This document shows positions 1 to 7,452 of a stretch of DNA of 33,037 nucleotides, piece by piece. The DNA is from a virus. The stretch spans positions 1 to 33,037 of the IMG/VR virus record IMGVR_UViG_3300043446_003778; one strand, written 5' to 3'. The notes under the pieces were generated by a model that worked only from the letters and a program-made list of their open reading frames with translations, made no database searches and had not been told where the DNA came from. Positions within the stretch are counted from its first letter, which is position 1. The number at the start of each line of letters is the position of its first letter. Made by a program: the position numbers and the translations under genes.

Positions 1-1
1 C

Positions 2-298
2 CGCCTCTGCAAAATCTACGGCACGGATCGTTTCGAGGAATGTTTTCCCGGCTCGAATCCGAAACTGCCTATCACTTTTGCGGAGATCGACATCAAGAAC
101 ACTGAGACGCTCGAACCCACTTCGGGTAAGCTGCATGAAATCCCGCCGCTGTCTACACTTGCTTCTGGCGACGATGGCAGCGATATTGAATTGCCGAGTG
201 CAGCCGAGGCTGCCTTGAAGGCGAAGGTTGCCGAACTGGAGAAACAGTTGGCAGCTAAGAACGAGGACGTAAAGAAGTCCGACGGTAAAGGCAAGTAA
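2..298 (+). CDS. C-terminal part of an unidentified phage protein (5' truncated by the window edge)
   Basis: An open frame enters at base 2 with no start and ends at TAA 296-298, giving 98 codons. The visible part begins with a mixed segment (KIYGTDRFEECFPGSNP), then an acidic Gly/Ser linker and a short Ala/Lys/Glu helix (KAKVAELEKQL) that should form a coiled coil, and it ends in a Lys-rich tail. The next gene starts one base after the stop, so the two are probably co-translated. Its place just before the head-tail adaptor fits a head or scaffold-type virion protein, but no family is recognised and the function is open. Confidence 0.75.
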   Translation, partial: RLCKIYGTDRFEECFPGSNPKLPITFAEIDIKNTETLEPTSGKLHEIPPLSTLASGDDGSDIELPSAAEAALKAKVAELEKQLAAKNEDVKKSDGKGK

Positions 299-299
299 C

Positions 300-1034
300 A
301 TGGCGCGTCACACCCCATTGTCAACCTTGGTAACGATGCTCAAAGCGCAGCTAGGCCAGAGCCTGACTGTCGGCACGAGCAGCGATGCAATCTACAAACA
401 GTTGCTCGCGGACAAACAGAAATGGCTGGCCGGTGAATACGATTGGCCGTTTCTTGAAGACCGCTTTGATGTCACTGTTCCCGGCCAAGGCCGATACATC
501 GCGTTTCCCACGGCTGACGTGGGGGGTGGCGCAGTCTCTACGGCGATGAACCTCGAACGCCCATATCGGGCGGAGGTATTCTGGAACAACAAGTGGTCGG
601 AACTTGAGTACGGCATCGGCGCGGAAGAGTTCAACTATCTCAATTCCGACCAACCAGGCAACATCCAAGACCCCATCCAACGCTGGCGTTGGGCTGGCGA
701 TGTGAAGTATGATGAATCCTACTTCGAGGTTTGGCCGATGCCATCGACTTCGCAGACCGTCCGCTTCACCGGCCAACGCATCGTTGGGCCGCTTGTGGAG
801 GACACCGATACCTGCGACCTAGACGACCAGCTTTTGACTCTCACAGTCGGCGCGGAACTTTCGCTTCGCGCCAAACACGCTGATGCACAACTCAAACAAT
901 CCCTTGCCACCGAACGGTTGAGGGCGGTTCGTGCCAGCTATCCGGGCAGACCTACTGGTTTTGTCTTCGGTAAAGGTGGGGAAGATCGAGACCGAAAACG
1001 TCTTGTCTCCATCGCAGTTGCAGGTAATCATTAA
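300..1034 (+). CDS. putative head-to-tail adaptor protein
   Basis: 244 residues. The N-terminal helical segment, in which a Lys/Gln-rich helix is followed by EYDWPFL near residues 46-52, resembles the head-tail adaptors of short-tailed phages (T7 gp11 and SU10-type adaptors). In this family a helical core binds the portal and a beta insertion contacts the tail. Here a beta-rich middle (about residues 55-165) is followed by a helical C-terminal region rich in Arg/Lys. The ATG at 300 follows the previous stop by one base, and the purine stretch upstream is only a weak ribosome site. The gene lies upstream of the nozzle as in T7, but with a lysis-like cassette in between. The assignment rests on motif memory and position; a search of structure profiles would settle it. 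Confidence 0.6.
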   Translation: MARHTPLSTLVTMLKAQLGQSLTVGTSSDAIYKQLLADKQKWLAGEYDWPFLEDRFDVTVPGQGRYIAFPTADVGGGAVSTAMNLERPYRAEVFWNNKWSELEYGIGAEEFNYLNSDQPGNIQDPIQRWRWAGDVKYDESYFEVWPMPSTSQTVRFTGQRIVGPLVEDTDTCDLDDQLLTLTVGAELSLRAKHADAQLKQSLATERLRAVRASYPGRPTGFVFGKGGEDRDRKRLVSIAVAGNH

Positions 1035-1042
1035 GGAAATTT

Positions 1043-1816
1043 ATGCCAACGAGAACTATATCAACCTTGCAAAACAATCAGGTGCTTGACAATACGCACG
1101 GCTTAGTGTTGTCGTCGGGCGGCAAGGCCGTGAAGATTTTCAACATCGAGGGGTACGTCAACGGCGGTACGACTTCGACCAAGTATTACTTGCAGTTATT
1201 TGCGCGTACGGATTTCCCGTCCAACGGTGATGTGCCGTTGCGTTCATTGCAAGTGCTTGGTGCAAATGGTTTCACTTTCGCTTATCAACCCACTGGGTTG
1301 GATGCAATCACGTTGGGGACGGGCAGCGGTAATGATCTGACTTTCCCCAACAGCGGGGATTTGATCATCGTGGCAAGCAGCACCGAAGCTACGTTCACGG
1401 CGGTAGCGGCCAACGTGGATGTCAGCGTGGATATTGAGCAGTATGAGCAGGAGCAGCGGGGGTTGTTGCAGGTGGCCGATACTGCTGTCAACGAACTGAG
1501 CATCTGGTCAGATTCTGCGGCAAACTGCAAAAATCGTTTACATTCTGGAGTGTTCGTCAACACTGAAGCAATTGCCCGCTACATCATGTTGTTTGCGTAT
1601 GCTTCTCCCGCCACCGGAGCAACGCCCATCTGCCAATGGACACTGCCTGCCAGCGGTACGGTGAATCTTAATTTCGGCGATAATGAATCTGTTTTTTCTG
1701 TCACTTCCGACGGAGTGAAACATTATGGCTGCTACTTCGAGATCAGCTCAACGTCCGGAACATTCACATCTGATGGTGCGGTAGACGTCACAATCAACTA
1801 CTATTCCCAACAATGA
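1043..1816 (+). CDS. putative virion structural protein, unknown family
   Basis: 257 residues, preceded by a good ribosome site (AAGGAAA just upstream of the ATG at 1043). The protein is almost entirely beta-type sequence: short Thr/Ser/Gly-rich strands, no long helices, no membrane segment and no signal peptide. It ends in NYYSQQ. It lies between the adaptor and the LamG-like protein, and its stop overlaps the start of the next gene (ATGA, 1813-1816). The composition resembles phage tail or capsid-decoration proteins. I do not recognise a specific family, so 'structural' is an inference from composition and position. Confidence 0.55.
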   Translation: MPTRTISTLQNNQVLDNTHGLVLSSGGKAVKIFNIEGYVNGGTTSTKYYLQLFARTDFPSNGDVPLRSLQVLGANGFTFAYQPTGLDAITLGTGSGNDLTFPNSGDLIIVASSTEATFTAVAANVDVSVDIEQYEQEQRGLLQVADTAVNELSIWSDSAANCKNRLHSGVFVNTEAIARYIMLFAYASPATGATPICQWTLPASGTVNLNFGDNESVFSVTSDGVKHYGCYFEISSTSGTFTSDGAVDVTINYYSQQ

Positions 1817-3255
1817 AATACCTAATTGCGTTATTGATGACAGCTACCGCCTGCGTAGCTGGCCCATTAGCTGGTCCGTATCCTACTGGTGGCGGGAGTG
1901 GTGCTGGGTTTGATGGTAGCTATGGCGGCACGGCCACGTTTGGTGGTGTGACCAGCACCAACGACTTTGTCGGCAAAGCCAGACTGACATTGGGGACAAC
2001 GCAAAGCGATGCCGCTTCTGGCGCATTTGCCGCTAACGGTATTGGCGTGTACAACACAGGCGATGCCCACGTTTGGGCATGGTCTATTGGCGTGTCTAAC
2101 GCAACTCAAGATTTGCGTATCATCGAGCAGTATGTCGCTATGCATAAGAGCGCGGCAGACGCGACTCGTTTGGCAGCTTGTACCTACGGTTTGGACGGCG
2201 ACGGCACGATGTTTTTTTCGCACAACAACAACTGGGCTGGGCTTTCTACTGGAACTGGAAATGCCATTTTTAAGTGGGTCAATAACCAAAGCACTTATCC
2301 TCATGCCAATCTCATGGCATCAACGAACGGCAATATGTGGATCAGCGGAAGTTACTACGGCGACGGTTCTCAATTGACTGGCATCTCTGCAGGTACGAGC
2401 GCAGTTGGTCTTCTTATTACCAACGGATTGTTATATGATTTGGATTTTGAGGCTGGTCTCATCAACAAGAAGACTTGGTTGATGGCGACCAATAATTCCA
2501 GCGCAAACAATCCATGCATCCTGACCAACGGCGTGTATGGAAATGCGGTGCATTTTGACGGCAACAACGACCTCAAGCTGCAACCCAATACCCGTACCCT
2601 GATGAACAGCAACTTCACCATGACGGCGTGGGTGAAAGGTTCTGCAGATCGTTGGATCTATGCCACCGGCCCAGCCGCCAATGGAACTGAAGTCATCTAT
2701 GTCAGCACCGGCAATCTTCGTCTGTACGACTACACCAGCGCAACAGCATTGACCACCAGCGGCGGTACATTGTCTGATGGCAAGTGGCATTTCGTGGCCT
2801 GCACTCGCAACTTTGGAACAAACATCTCCATGATGGTCGACACCACTTGGACGAATTTCACTACTGGTTTTGCTTACAACTCGACGGCCAATACGCCCAA
2901 GTTGATGCACGATTACGGCGACACCGCGCACAAGTGCGAAATCGATAACTTCCAATATTACGATTACGCTTTGTCCCAGACAGACATACAGAACATCCGT
3001 GACGGCATTGCGTATTACAGCACAGCTACTACAGTCTACACCATTGCCACCACAGGCTGGACAAACACGACTACGGCCAACGCGCAAGTCAATTGGACTG
3101 GCACTGGCACAACGGCAACCATCAAAAATCCGGCCAACACAACGATGTACACAAGCGCATCCACCACCGGTGGCAGCTATGTGTTGCCTCCTGGCTGGGC
3201 GGTGACTCTTTCGGGAACTGGCGTGGCTGGCACTGCCTACTCCTTGAATAGGTGA
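1813..3255 (+). CDS. LamG-like (concanavalin fold) protein with signal peptide, tail-fibre-like
   Basis: 480 residues. Residues 1-16 form a typical signal peptide (MKYLIALLMTATACVA, with a likely cut after CVA). A Gly-rich linker and beta region follow. Near residues 181-192 is YYGDGSQLTGIS, a motif often seen in phage tail fibres. Residues about 205-398 match the LamG/concanavalin jellyroll pattern (GNAVHFDGNNDLKL, FTMTAWVKG, DGKWHFVACTR, IDNFQYYDYALS). The last 75 residues form a small Thr-rich beta domain. LamG domains usually bind sugars, so receptor or surface-polysaccharide binding is likely. A cleavable signal is unexpected on a virion part, because virions assemble in the cytoplasm. 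The protein could instead be exported to the host envelope. Confidence 0.65.
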   Translation: MKYLIALLMTATACVAGPLAGPYPTGGGSGAGFDGSYGGTATFGGVTSTNDFVGKARLTLGTTQSDAASGAFAANGIGVYNTGDAHVWAWSIGVSNATQDLRIIEQYVAMHKSAADATRLAACTYGLDGDGTMFFSHNNNWAGLSTGTGNAIFKWVNNQSTYPHANLMASTNGNMWISGSYYGDGSQLTGISAGTSAVGLLITNGLLYDLDFEAGLINKKTWLMATNNSSANNPCILTNGVYGNAVHFDGNNDLKLQPNTRTLMNSNFTMTAWVKGSADRWIYATGPAANGTEVIYVSTGNLRLYDYTSATALTTSGGTLSDGKWHFVACTRNFGTNISMMVDTTWTNFTTGFAYNSTANTPKLMHDYGDTAHKCEIDNFQYYDYALSQTDIQNIRDGIAYYSTATTVYTIATTGWTNTTTANAQVNWTGTGTTATIKNPANTTMYTSASTTGGSYVLPPGWAVTLSGTGVAGTAYSLNR

Positions 3256-3259
3256 TACC

Positions 3260-3472
3260 GTGCATGGTAAACTAAAAAGAGGGGCATACAAGAAACCGAC
3301 CATGAAGAACGACCACGATGTAGTCTTTGGGTTTTTGACTAGTGCAATCACGTTTATCGTGAGTCATTTCAATGCAATAATCGGTGGCTGCATCGGCGTG
3401 ATATCGCTCGGCATAATGCTGTTACGCCTACGGCGTGAATGGAAACACCGCAACGACCCACCTGAATCATGA
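3260..3472 (+). CDS. small two-helix membrane protein, candidate holin
   Basis: 70 residues from GTG 3260, with AGGTGA four bases upstream. There is an in-frame ATG at 3302 (Met15). Two hydrophobic segments are visible at about residues 22-36 (VVFGFLTSAITFIVS) and 40-56 (IIGGCIGVISLGIMLL), followed by a strongly charged tail (RLRREWKHRNDPPES). Size, two helices, charged tail and a position before a lipoprotein gene fit a class II-like phage holin. The optional 14-residue basic N-terminal extension recalls dual-start holins, where the longer form delays lysis. Its stop overlaps the next start (ATGA). No sequence family is recognised, so holin is an inference. Confidence 0.5.
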   Translation: MHGKLKRGAYKKPTMKNDHDVVFGFLTSAITFIVSHFNAIIGGCIGVISLGIMLLRLRREWKHRNDPPES

Positions 3473-3648
3473 ACGAAATACCCGGCCTCAACCTGTTGCC
3501 CGAAAAGATTCGCGGCCCAATCGCATTTGTACTTTTGATAAGCCCGTACATCACCCGAGCCTATCACGCCATCGTCAATGGTGGCGGCCTTCGTGGAGTG
3601 ATCAACGCTATTTGGTTTGGCACTAATGTTCCAAAGGATAAACAATGA
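3469..3648 (+). CDS. small membrane-associated protein, unknown (59 aa)
   Basis: ATG 3469 overlaps the stop of the upstream gene and TGA 3646-3648 overlaps the next start, so this frame fits exactly between two coupled genes. The product has one hydrophobic stretch (GPIAFVLLISPYI, about residues 16-28), then a Gly turn (NGGGLRG) and a second, weaker amphipathic segment (VINAIWFG). The tail is basic (PKDKQ). Similar short proteins occur near lysis and tail genes in other phages, but I know of no assigned function. An accessory holin or antiholin role is possible from context only. Confidence 0.6.
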   Translation: MNEIPGLNLLPEKIRGPIAFVLLISPYITRAYHAIVNGGGLRGVINAIWFGTNVPKDKQ

Positions 3649-4028
3649 ATCATGTCATCGCTTCGTTCTGTCTTGCAGTTCTGTTGGTTGGTTGTGCAGG
3701 GACTTCTGTGGGGGTCTCTGGTAATTCCGATAGTGTGTCTGCTTCTGTCGGTGTGCCTGTTGGCTCTGCTATTGTCACTGCTACTGGGCAGATCAACCCC
3801 CAAGACCCATCCCAATGGGAAGCGGGGATCGTCGTGGTATTCAAGTCACCGCCTTCCGCCGAGTCGTTGACCGCTTTGGCATCCGCCAATGCAGTAGTCG
3901 CCAACAACGACAACCAGAAGTTCTTTATCGCCCAAGCGCGTTCGCTCATCAAAGCTGACGCGGTGACGGCGGCGGTCACGGCCTGTTTGCATGACGGTGC
4001 ATCCATCTACACCATCACAAAAATATGA
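3645..4028 (+). CDS. phage lipoprotein, unknown function
   Basis: 127 residues. The N-terminus has a short hydrophobic run ending in a lipobox (LVGC, lipidated Cys17), so the mature protein should be a lipid-anchored, probably periplasmic protein. A Ser/Val/Gly-rich linker follows (residues 20-45), then a globular part with alternating strands and an Ala-rich helix (about residues 75-115). Both ends overlap neighbours by ATGA. Its place after two small membrane proteins is where an outer-membrane spanin subunit might sit, but at 127 residues and without the usual Pro-rich stretch it does not look like a classical Rz1-type spanin. The function is open. Confidence 0.65.
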   Translation: MNHVIASFCLAVLLVGCAGTSVGVSGNSDSVSASVGVPVGSAIVTATGQINPQDPSQWEAGIVVVFKSPPSAESLTALASANAVVANNDNQKFFIAQARSLIKADAVTAAVTACLHDGASIYTITKI

Positions 4029-4756
4029 TCGATCACTCCCTTCATGTGGGATTGAATTCTGTAGACCCGGCCAGCTATAACAACTGGTCGGGTTTTTTGA
4101 ATGCCTGCCACAACGATGCGGCTGGACTTGCCATCATGGCATCCCGCGTCGGCAGTACCGCATGGGGATTGAACACATCCGACACGGAAAAGAATCTACC
4201 AACCATCGCCAACTTCAAGGAGCAGGTCGCCACCTTGGCGGACATCACCAAGCCGGGGGAACTCGCCATGTTGTCTTACAGCGGCCATGGAGGTAGCGAC
4301 CAGTGGGGTGAATCGCTTTGTTTGTACGACGGCCTGCTGTACGAGCATGAACTCCGCAGCCTGCTGGCAAAGTTCAAGGAGGGGACGCGGTGGATATTTG
4401 TGCTGGATAGCTGCCACTCGGGTGGGTTAGATCGGGGTTTCATGTCACCCGCCCACCGTGCCGCACCGAGAGCCGCGTTGCGCGTTCAGGACGCGCCGAA
4501 GGCGTGGCCGTTCTCCGAGGCCGTGATCCCGTCCTCCGGCGTCCTTCTATGTGCCTGCCAGCCCGCCGAGGTCGCCTACGACGGTGACCAGTTCGGGGCG
4601 TGGACAGGCTCGTTGCTCCGTGCTTGGCCGGACGGTACAATCGGCCATACCGCGCAGACTTGGTTTGACCGCGCCTACGATTACTGTCCCGAGACTCAAC
4701 ATCCTGTGCTGCGGTTGCTTGGACAAAACCATGACTGGTTGCATCGTGCAATTTGA
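4025..4756 (+). CDS. caspase/metacaspase-fold cysteine peptidase (peptidase C14-like)
   Basis: 243 residues, the length of one caspase-like core. The N-terminal strand and loop (LHVGLNSVDPASYNNWSG...ACHNDA, residues 6-31) match the family start. The catalytic His is in YSGHGG (His88) and the catalytic Cys in LDSCHSGG (Cys130), the metacaspase form of the motif. A later strand (LLCACQPAEVAYD, 174-186) and GAWTGSLLRAW (191-201) match the conserved end of the domain. Both catalytic residues are present, so activity is plausible. There is no signal peptide or extra domain, so it should be cytoplasmic. It is the last gene of an ATGA-coupled cassette with two small membrane proteins and a lipoprotein. 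Substrate and role are unknown. The second half of the gene is noticeably more GC-rich than the first. Confidence 0.85.
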   Translation: MIDHSLHVGLNSVDPASYNNWSGFLNACHNDAAGLAIMASRVGSTAWGLNTSDTEKNLPTIANFKEQVATLADITKPGELAMLSYSGHGGSDQWGESLCLYDGLLYEHELRSLLAKFKEGTRWIFVLDSCHSGGLDRGFMSPAHRAAPRAALRVQDAPKAWPFSEAVIPSSGVLLCACQPAEVAYDGDQFGAWTGSLLRAWPDGTIGHTAQTWFDRAYDYCPETQHPVLRLLGQNHDWLHRAI

Positions 4757-4780
4757 CTTACTTTATCGGTTTAGTAGAAT
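4753..4780 (+). promoter_or_regulatory. candidate sigma70-type promoter ahead of the nozzle gene
   Basis: TTGACT (4753-4758) and TAGAAT (4775-4780) are separated by 16 bases and lie in the only real gap of this rightward block (4757-4790). The -35 box overlaps the caspase stop codon. Transcription would start near 4787, only a few bases before the ATG at 4791, so the transcript would be almost leaderless. No strong ribosome site is seen here, which is consistent with that. Confidence 0.45.
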
Positions 4781-4790
4781 GAATTGAACT

Positions 4791-7451
4791 ATGGCTTACA
4801 TCGCATTACAGAACTTCAACCGTGGGCTGGATAGTCGCAGATCAGAACTGACTTCCGCCCCCGGCACGTTGTCGCAATGTGAGAATGCCCATATCACCGT
4901 GGGTGGTGAGGTTGAAAAACGGAAAGCGTTTGTCGCTCAACGGTTCACAGATTCTAGCACAAAGCTCACCATGACTGTGGGAAGTACCACGGTAGACACG
5001 TCAACTACTGTTGCTAACTACTACAAAGTCAGTTGGAGTTTTGCGGAATTGGCTCTGAATTACGTCACAGTCGGGGCAACTACACAATTAACTTTTGTTG
5101 ATGCTTTCAGTTATGATTATGTAGCAGGAGACCACATCTGGATTGATGGTTTTACTGGTTCGTACGCCGCTATTAACGGATTGCATTACGTCACCGCTTG
5201 TGATGGGTATACCGTAACTATCGACTACAATAGCCTTGCTTTAACTTCTGGCAGTGCTTCTGGTTACATTTCACTACCTTTCACGCGATTGGATGGTTTT
5301 CGTAGTACTGCGTTAGGCAGACAAATGTTCACTAGTGATTATTTACACCACGGTGTGGTAGTTGCCGTAACTGACCAGATTGGCGCATCAGGTTATTACA
5401 AAACGGCTGTCCTTTATTCGGCTGATCCGTTTTGGGGAACGGCTACTTTTACCGCAGGCACTACTCTTTATGGGGAATTGTTTATCGGGGGATTGCAAGC
5501 TACTGACAGCGGATTGACTGTATTTACAAATAGCGGCACGACCATCACGAACACGAGCGTGATAAAACAAACGCTAACCAACCCCATCAACAGCAACTGG
5601 AAGCTGTACGACATCGTCACCTCCTGCAATTTTGGCGGCAAAGCATGGGTGGTCGCAAAGTTCTTCGACAGCACAACGGCATCGTACCCTGATGTGTTCG
5701 ACAGCATCAGCTACGTTTTCTATGATGGTGTTGCCTTGGGAGAATGGTGGGAGGGCTATCTCATCACGACGGCAAATTATCTGTCGCGGATGAAGGACAT
5801 CATTGAAGCCATCCCCGGCTTCACTACGGCCAATTATCTTGCTTCGACCACGGCCACATCAGGACTATTGGTCTCTAACCGCACATACAAAATCACCAAC
5901 TACGTCAGCGGTGATGACTTCACCAACATCGGCGGCACAAACACCACTGGCACAGTATTCACGGCTTCAGGTACAACTCCGACAACGTGGACACACAGTT
6001 CTACTCTTGTCAGCGAAGGTTACTTCGACGTGTATGCCGACTACGGCCTAGCTTTTTCTGTCGTCACTTCCGTTGTGTCAGGCACAACTACTGGCTACAC
6101 GGCGACCAAGATTGCAGGTTCAGTTGAACCTACACCAGGCTATGGCGCAGCCGCGCAATTCAAGATGACTGGCGGCACTTGCGACACACAGATCACCATT
6201 ACCGGCTTTACCAAAGGGGCAACCACAGTATATTTGGCCGCAGGTCATCAATACATTGTTGGTGACTGGGTTTACGTTTCTGGCTTTACCGGTGCGAACA
6301 CCGCGTTGAATGGGTTGAAACTCATCACCGCTATCAGTGCTGGTGTGTCATTCACCATTGCTTACGATAGTTCTGCGCTGACATCCGCCTCAACCACTGG
6401 CACATCAGCTATCCGTCCGGCTGGGCTGTTGTCGTTGCAAGTCGTCACGCCTTCCGCGACCTACTCGTTGTTCAACAACAACAGTGGAACAACCCCGCTG
6501 GCAATGCTTACCAACACTGGTGACGATGCTTCAAATGCGGAAAACTTTGCTGCGTATGTGGTGGCGACCATCAATGCGTATGCCGCGTCAACTGCCAATG
6601 GCTACACGGCCAAGAACAACAAGAACCAAATCGCCATCTACGCCGACCCTGCATTGGGGGTCGATGGCAACAAAGCCACGCTGGCTGTCACTACTATCAA
6701 CGATTGCTGCACCGACACAGTTGCTGTGCTGTTTGATGATACGACAGCTAGTGCAAACTGTGGCCCAATCACGCTTACAAAATATGATGGCACTACGGTT
6801 GATTTGCTAAATGGGACTACTGTCAGTTCTACCAACAGTGGTTCTTCGATGGCAAAAGCAGTGGCCGCAGAAATCGCCAAGCATCGCGCCACTACCGGCT
6901 ACACCGCAGCATACGTCCAACTGGTGGATACTTCCACCGGAGCAGTCGTTGTAACCCACAATGTGGTCATTTCTTCCGTGGTGCGTAACAGTAACGACCC
7001 GCAGCCAAAGAAAATCACGGTGACTTCTGCGGGGAGTACCGCAGTGATACAAGGCGGTTACGTCGGCAACGGTGTGTTTCCTACGGCAGTGATTGTGACT
7101 GTGGATGATTTTAACTATACTGCCGACAAGGGTTCACGCATCACAGTAACACCAAAACACGCTGGCGGCCAACCGGCTTACGCTTTTTACAACATATCTA
7201 TAGATACTTCTGGGCTGTACACTAAGCTCGTGGGTGGAACTTATGTCCAAACCATCACGGGATTTACCTATTATGTGACCAACGGAAAAGATGGATACAC
7301 TTTAACTTTGATTCCGCCCTTTCCGTCTAGCACTGGAGGCACGACACAAATTCAAGGTACATTGTTTGGGGTTGTAAAATATAGCGTAACTTCTAAGGAC
7401 TCGGTAGGCCAATTAGGCACAAGTAATACAGGAACGATAACGTACAAATAA
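4791..7451 (+). CDS. tail nozzle protein, N-terminal part, with inserted fibre-like repeats
   Basis: 886 residues. The N-terminus (ALQNFNRGLDSRRSELTSAP, then CENAHITVGGEVEKRKAF) is the characteristic start of podovirus nozzle proteins (the T7 gp12 / tail tubular B type). The expected propeller blades then appear in the next ORF rather than here. Much of this ORF (about residues 90-870) is Thr/Ser-rich beta sequence, including two copies of a ~65-residue unit (residues 94-160 and 475-541) and a segment often seen in tail fibres (TYKITNYVSGDDFTN, 365-379). The ORF ends TAA, one base before the ATG of the downstream part in another frame. It is probably one subunit of a two-chain nozzle, or an ancestral gene split by insertion. 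Confidence 0.6.
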   Translation: MAYIALQNFNRGLDSRRSELTSAPGTLSQCENAHITVGGEVEKRKAFVAQRFTDSSTKLTMTVGSTTVDTSTTVANYYKVSWSFAELALNYVTVGATTQLTFVDAFSYDYVAGDHIWIDGFTGSYAAINGLHYVTACDGYTVTIDYNSLALTSGSASGYISLPFTRLDGFRSTALGRQMFTSDYLHHGVVVAVTDQIGASGYYKTAVLYSADPFWGTATFTAGTTLYGELFIGGLQATDSGLTVFTNSGTTITNTSVIKQTLTNPINSNWKLYDIVTSCNFGGKAWVVAKFFDSTTASYPDVFDSISYVFYDGVALGEWWEGYLITTANYLSRMKDIIEAIPGFTTANYLASTTATSGLLVSNRTYKITNYVSGDDFTNIGGTNTTGTVFTASGTTPTTWTHSSTLVSEGYFDVYADYGLAFSVVTSVVSGTTTGYTATKIAGSVEPTPGYGAAAQFKMTGGTCDTQITITGFTKGATTVYLAAGHQYIVGDWVYVSGFTGANTALNGLKLITAISAGVSFTIAYDSSALTSASTTGTSAIRPAGLLSLQVVTPSATYSLFNNNSGTTPLAMLTNTGDDASNAENFAAYVVATINAYAASTANGYTAKNNKNQIAIYADPALGVDGNKATLAVTTINDCCTDTVAVLFDDTTASANCGPITLTKYDGTTVDLLNGTTVSSTNSGSSMAKAVAAEIAKHRATTGYTAAYVQLVDTSTGAVVVTHNVVISSVVRNSNDPQPKKITVTSAGSTAVIQGGYVGNGVFPTAVIVTVDDFNYTADKGSRITVTPKHAGGQPAYAFYNISIDTSGLYTKLVGGTYVQTITGFTYYVTNGKDGYTLTLIPPFPSSTGGTTQIQGTLFGVVKYSVTSKDSVGQLGTSNTGTITYK
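5070..5270 (+). repeat. protein-level repeat unit 1 inside the nozzle ORF
   Basis: Encodes residues about 94-160. The unit has the pattern GATTQLTF...YVAGDHIWIDGFTG...AINGLHYVTA...YTVTIDYNSLALTS. The same pattern returns at 6213-6413 with clear amino-acid similarity but diverged DNA, so this is an old duplication of a small beta domain and not a recent DNA repeat. Confidence 0.7.
6213..6413 (+). repeat. protein-level repeat unit 2 inside the nozzle ORF
   Basis: Encodes residues about 475-541 (GATTVYLA...YIVGDWVYVSGFTG...ALNGLKLITA...FTIAYDSSALTS) and matches unit 1 at 5070-5270 position by position. Such small beta modules are often swapped among phage tail proteins. Confidence 0.7.
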
Positions 7452-7452
7452 T

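Noticed and set aside
2431-3351. A 306-codon open frame on the minus strand
   Set aside because: It lies opposite the LamG-like gene, has Cys/His/Val-rich shadow composition and no ribosome site, and the rightward gene explains the DNA better.
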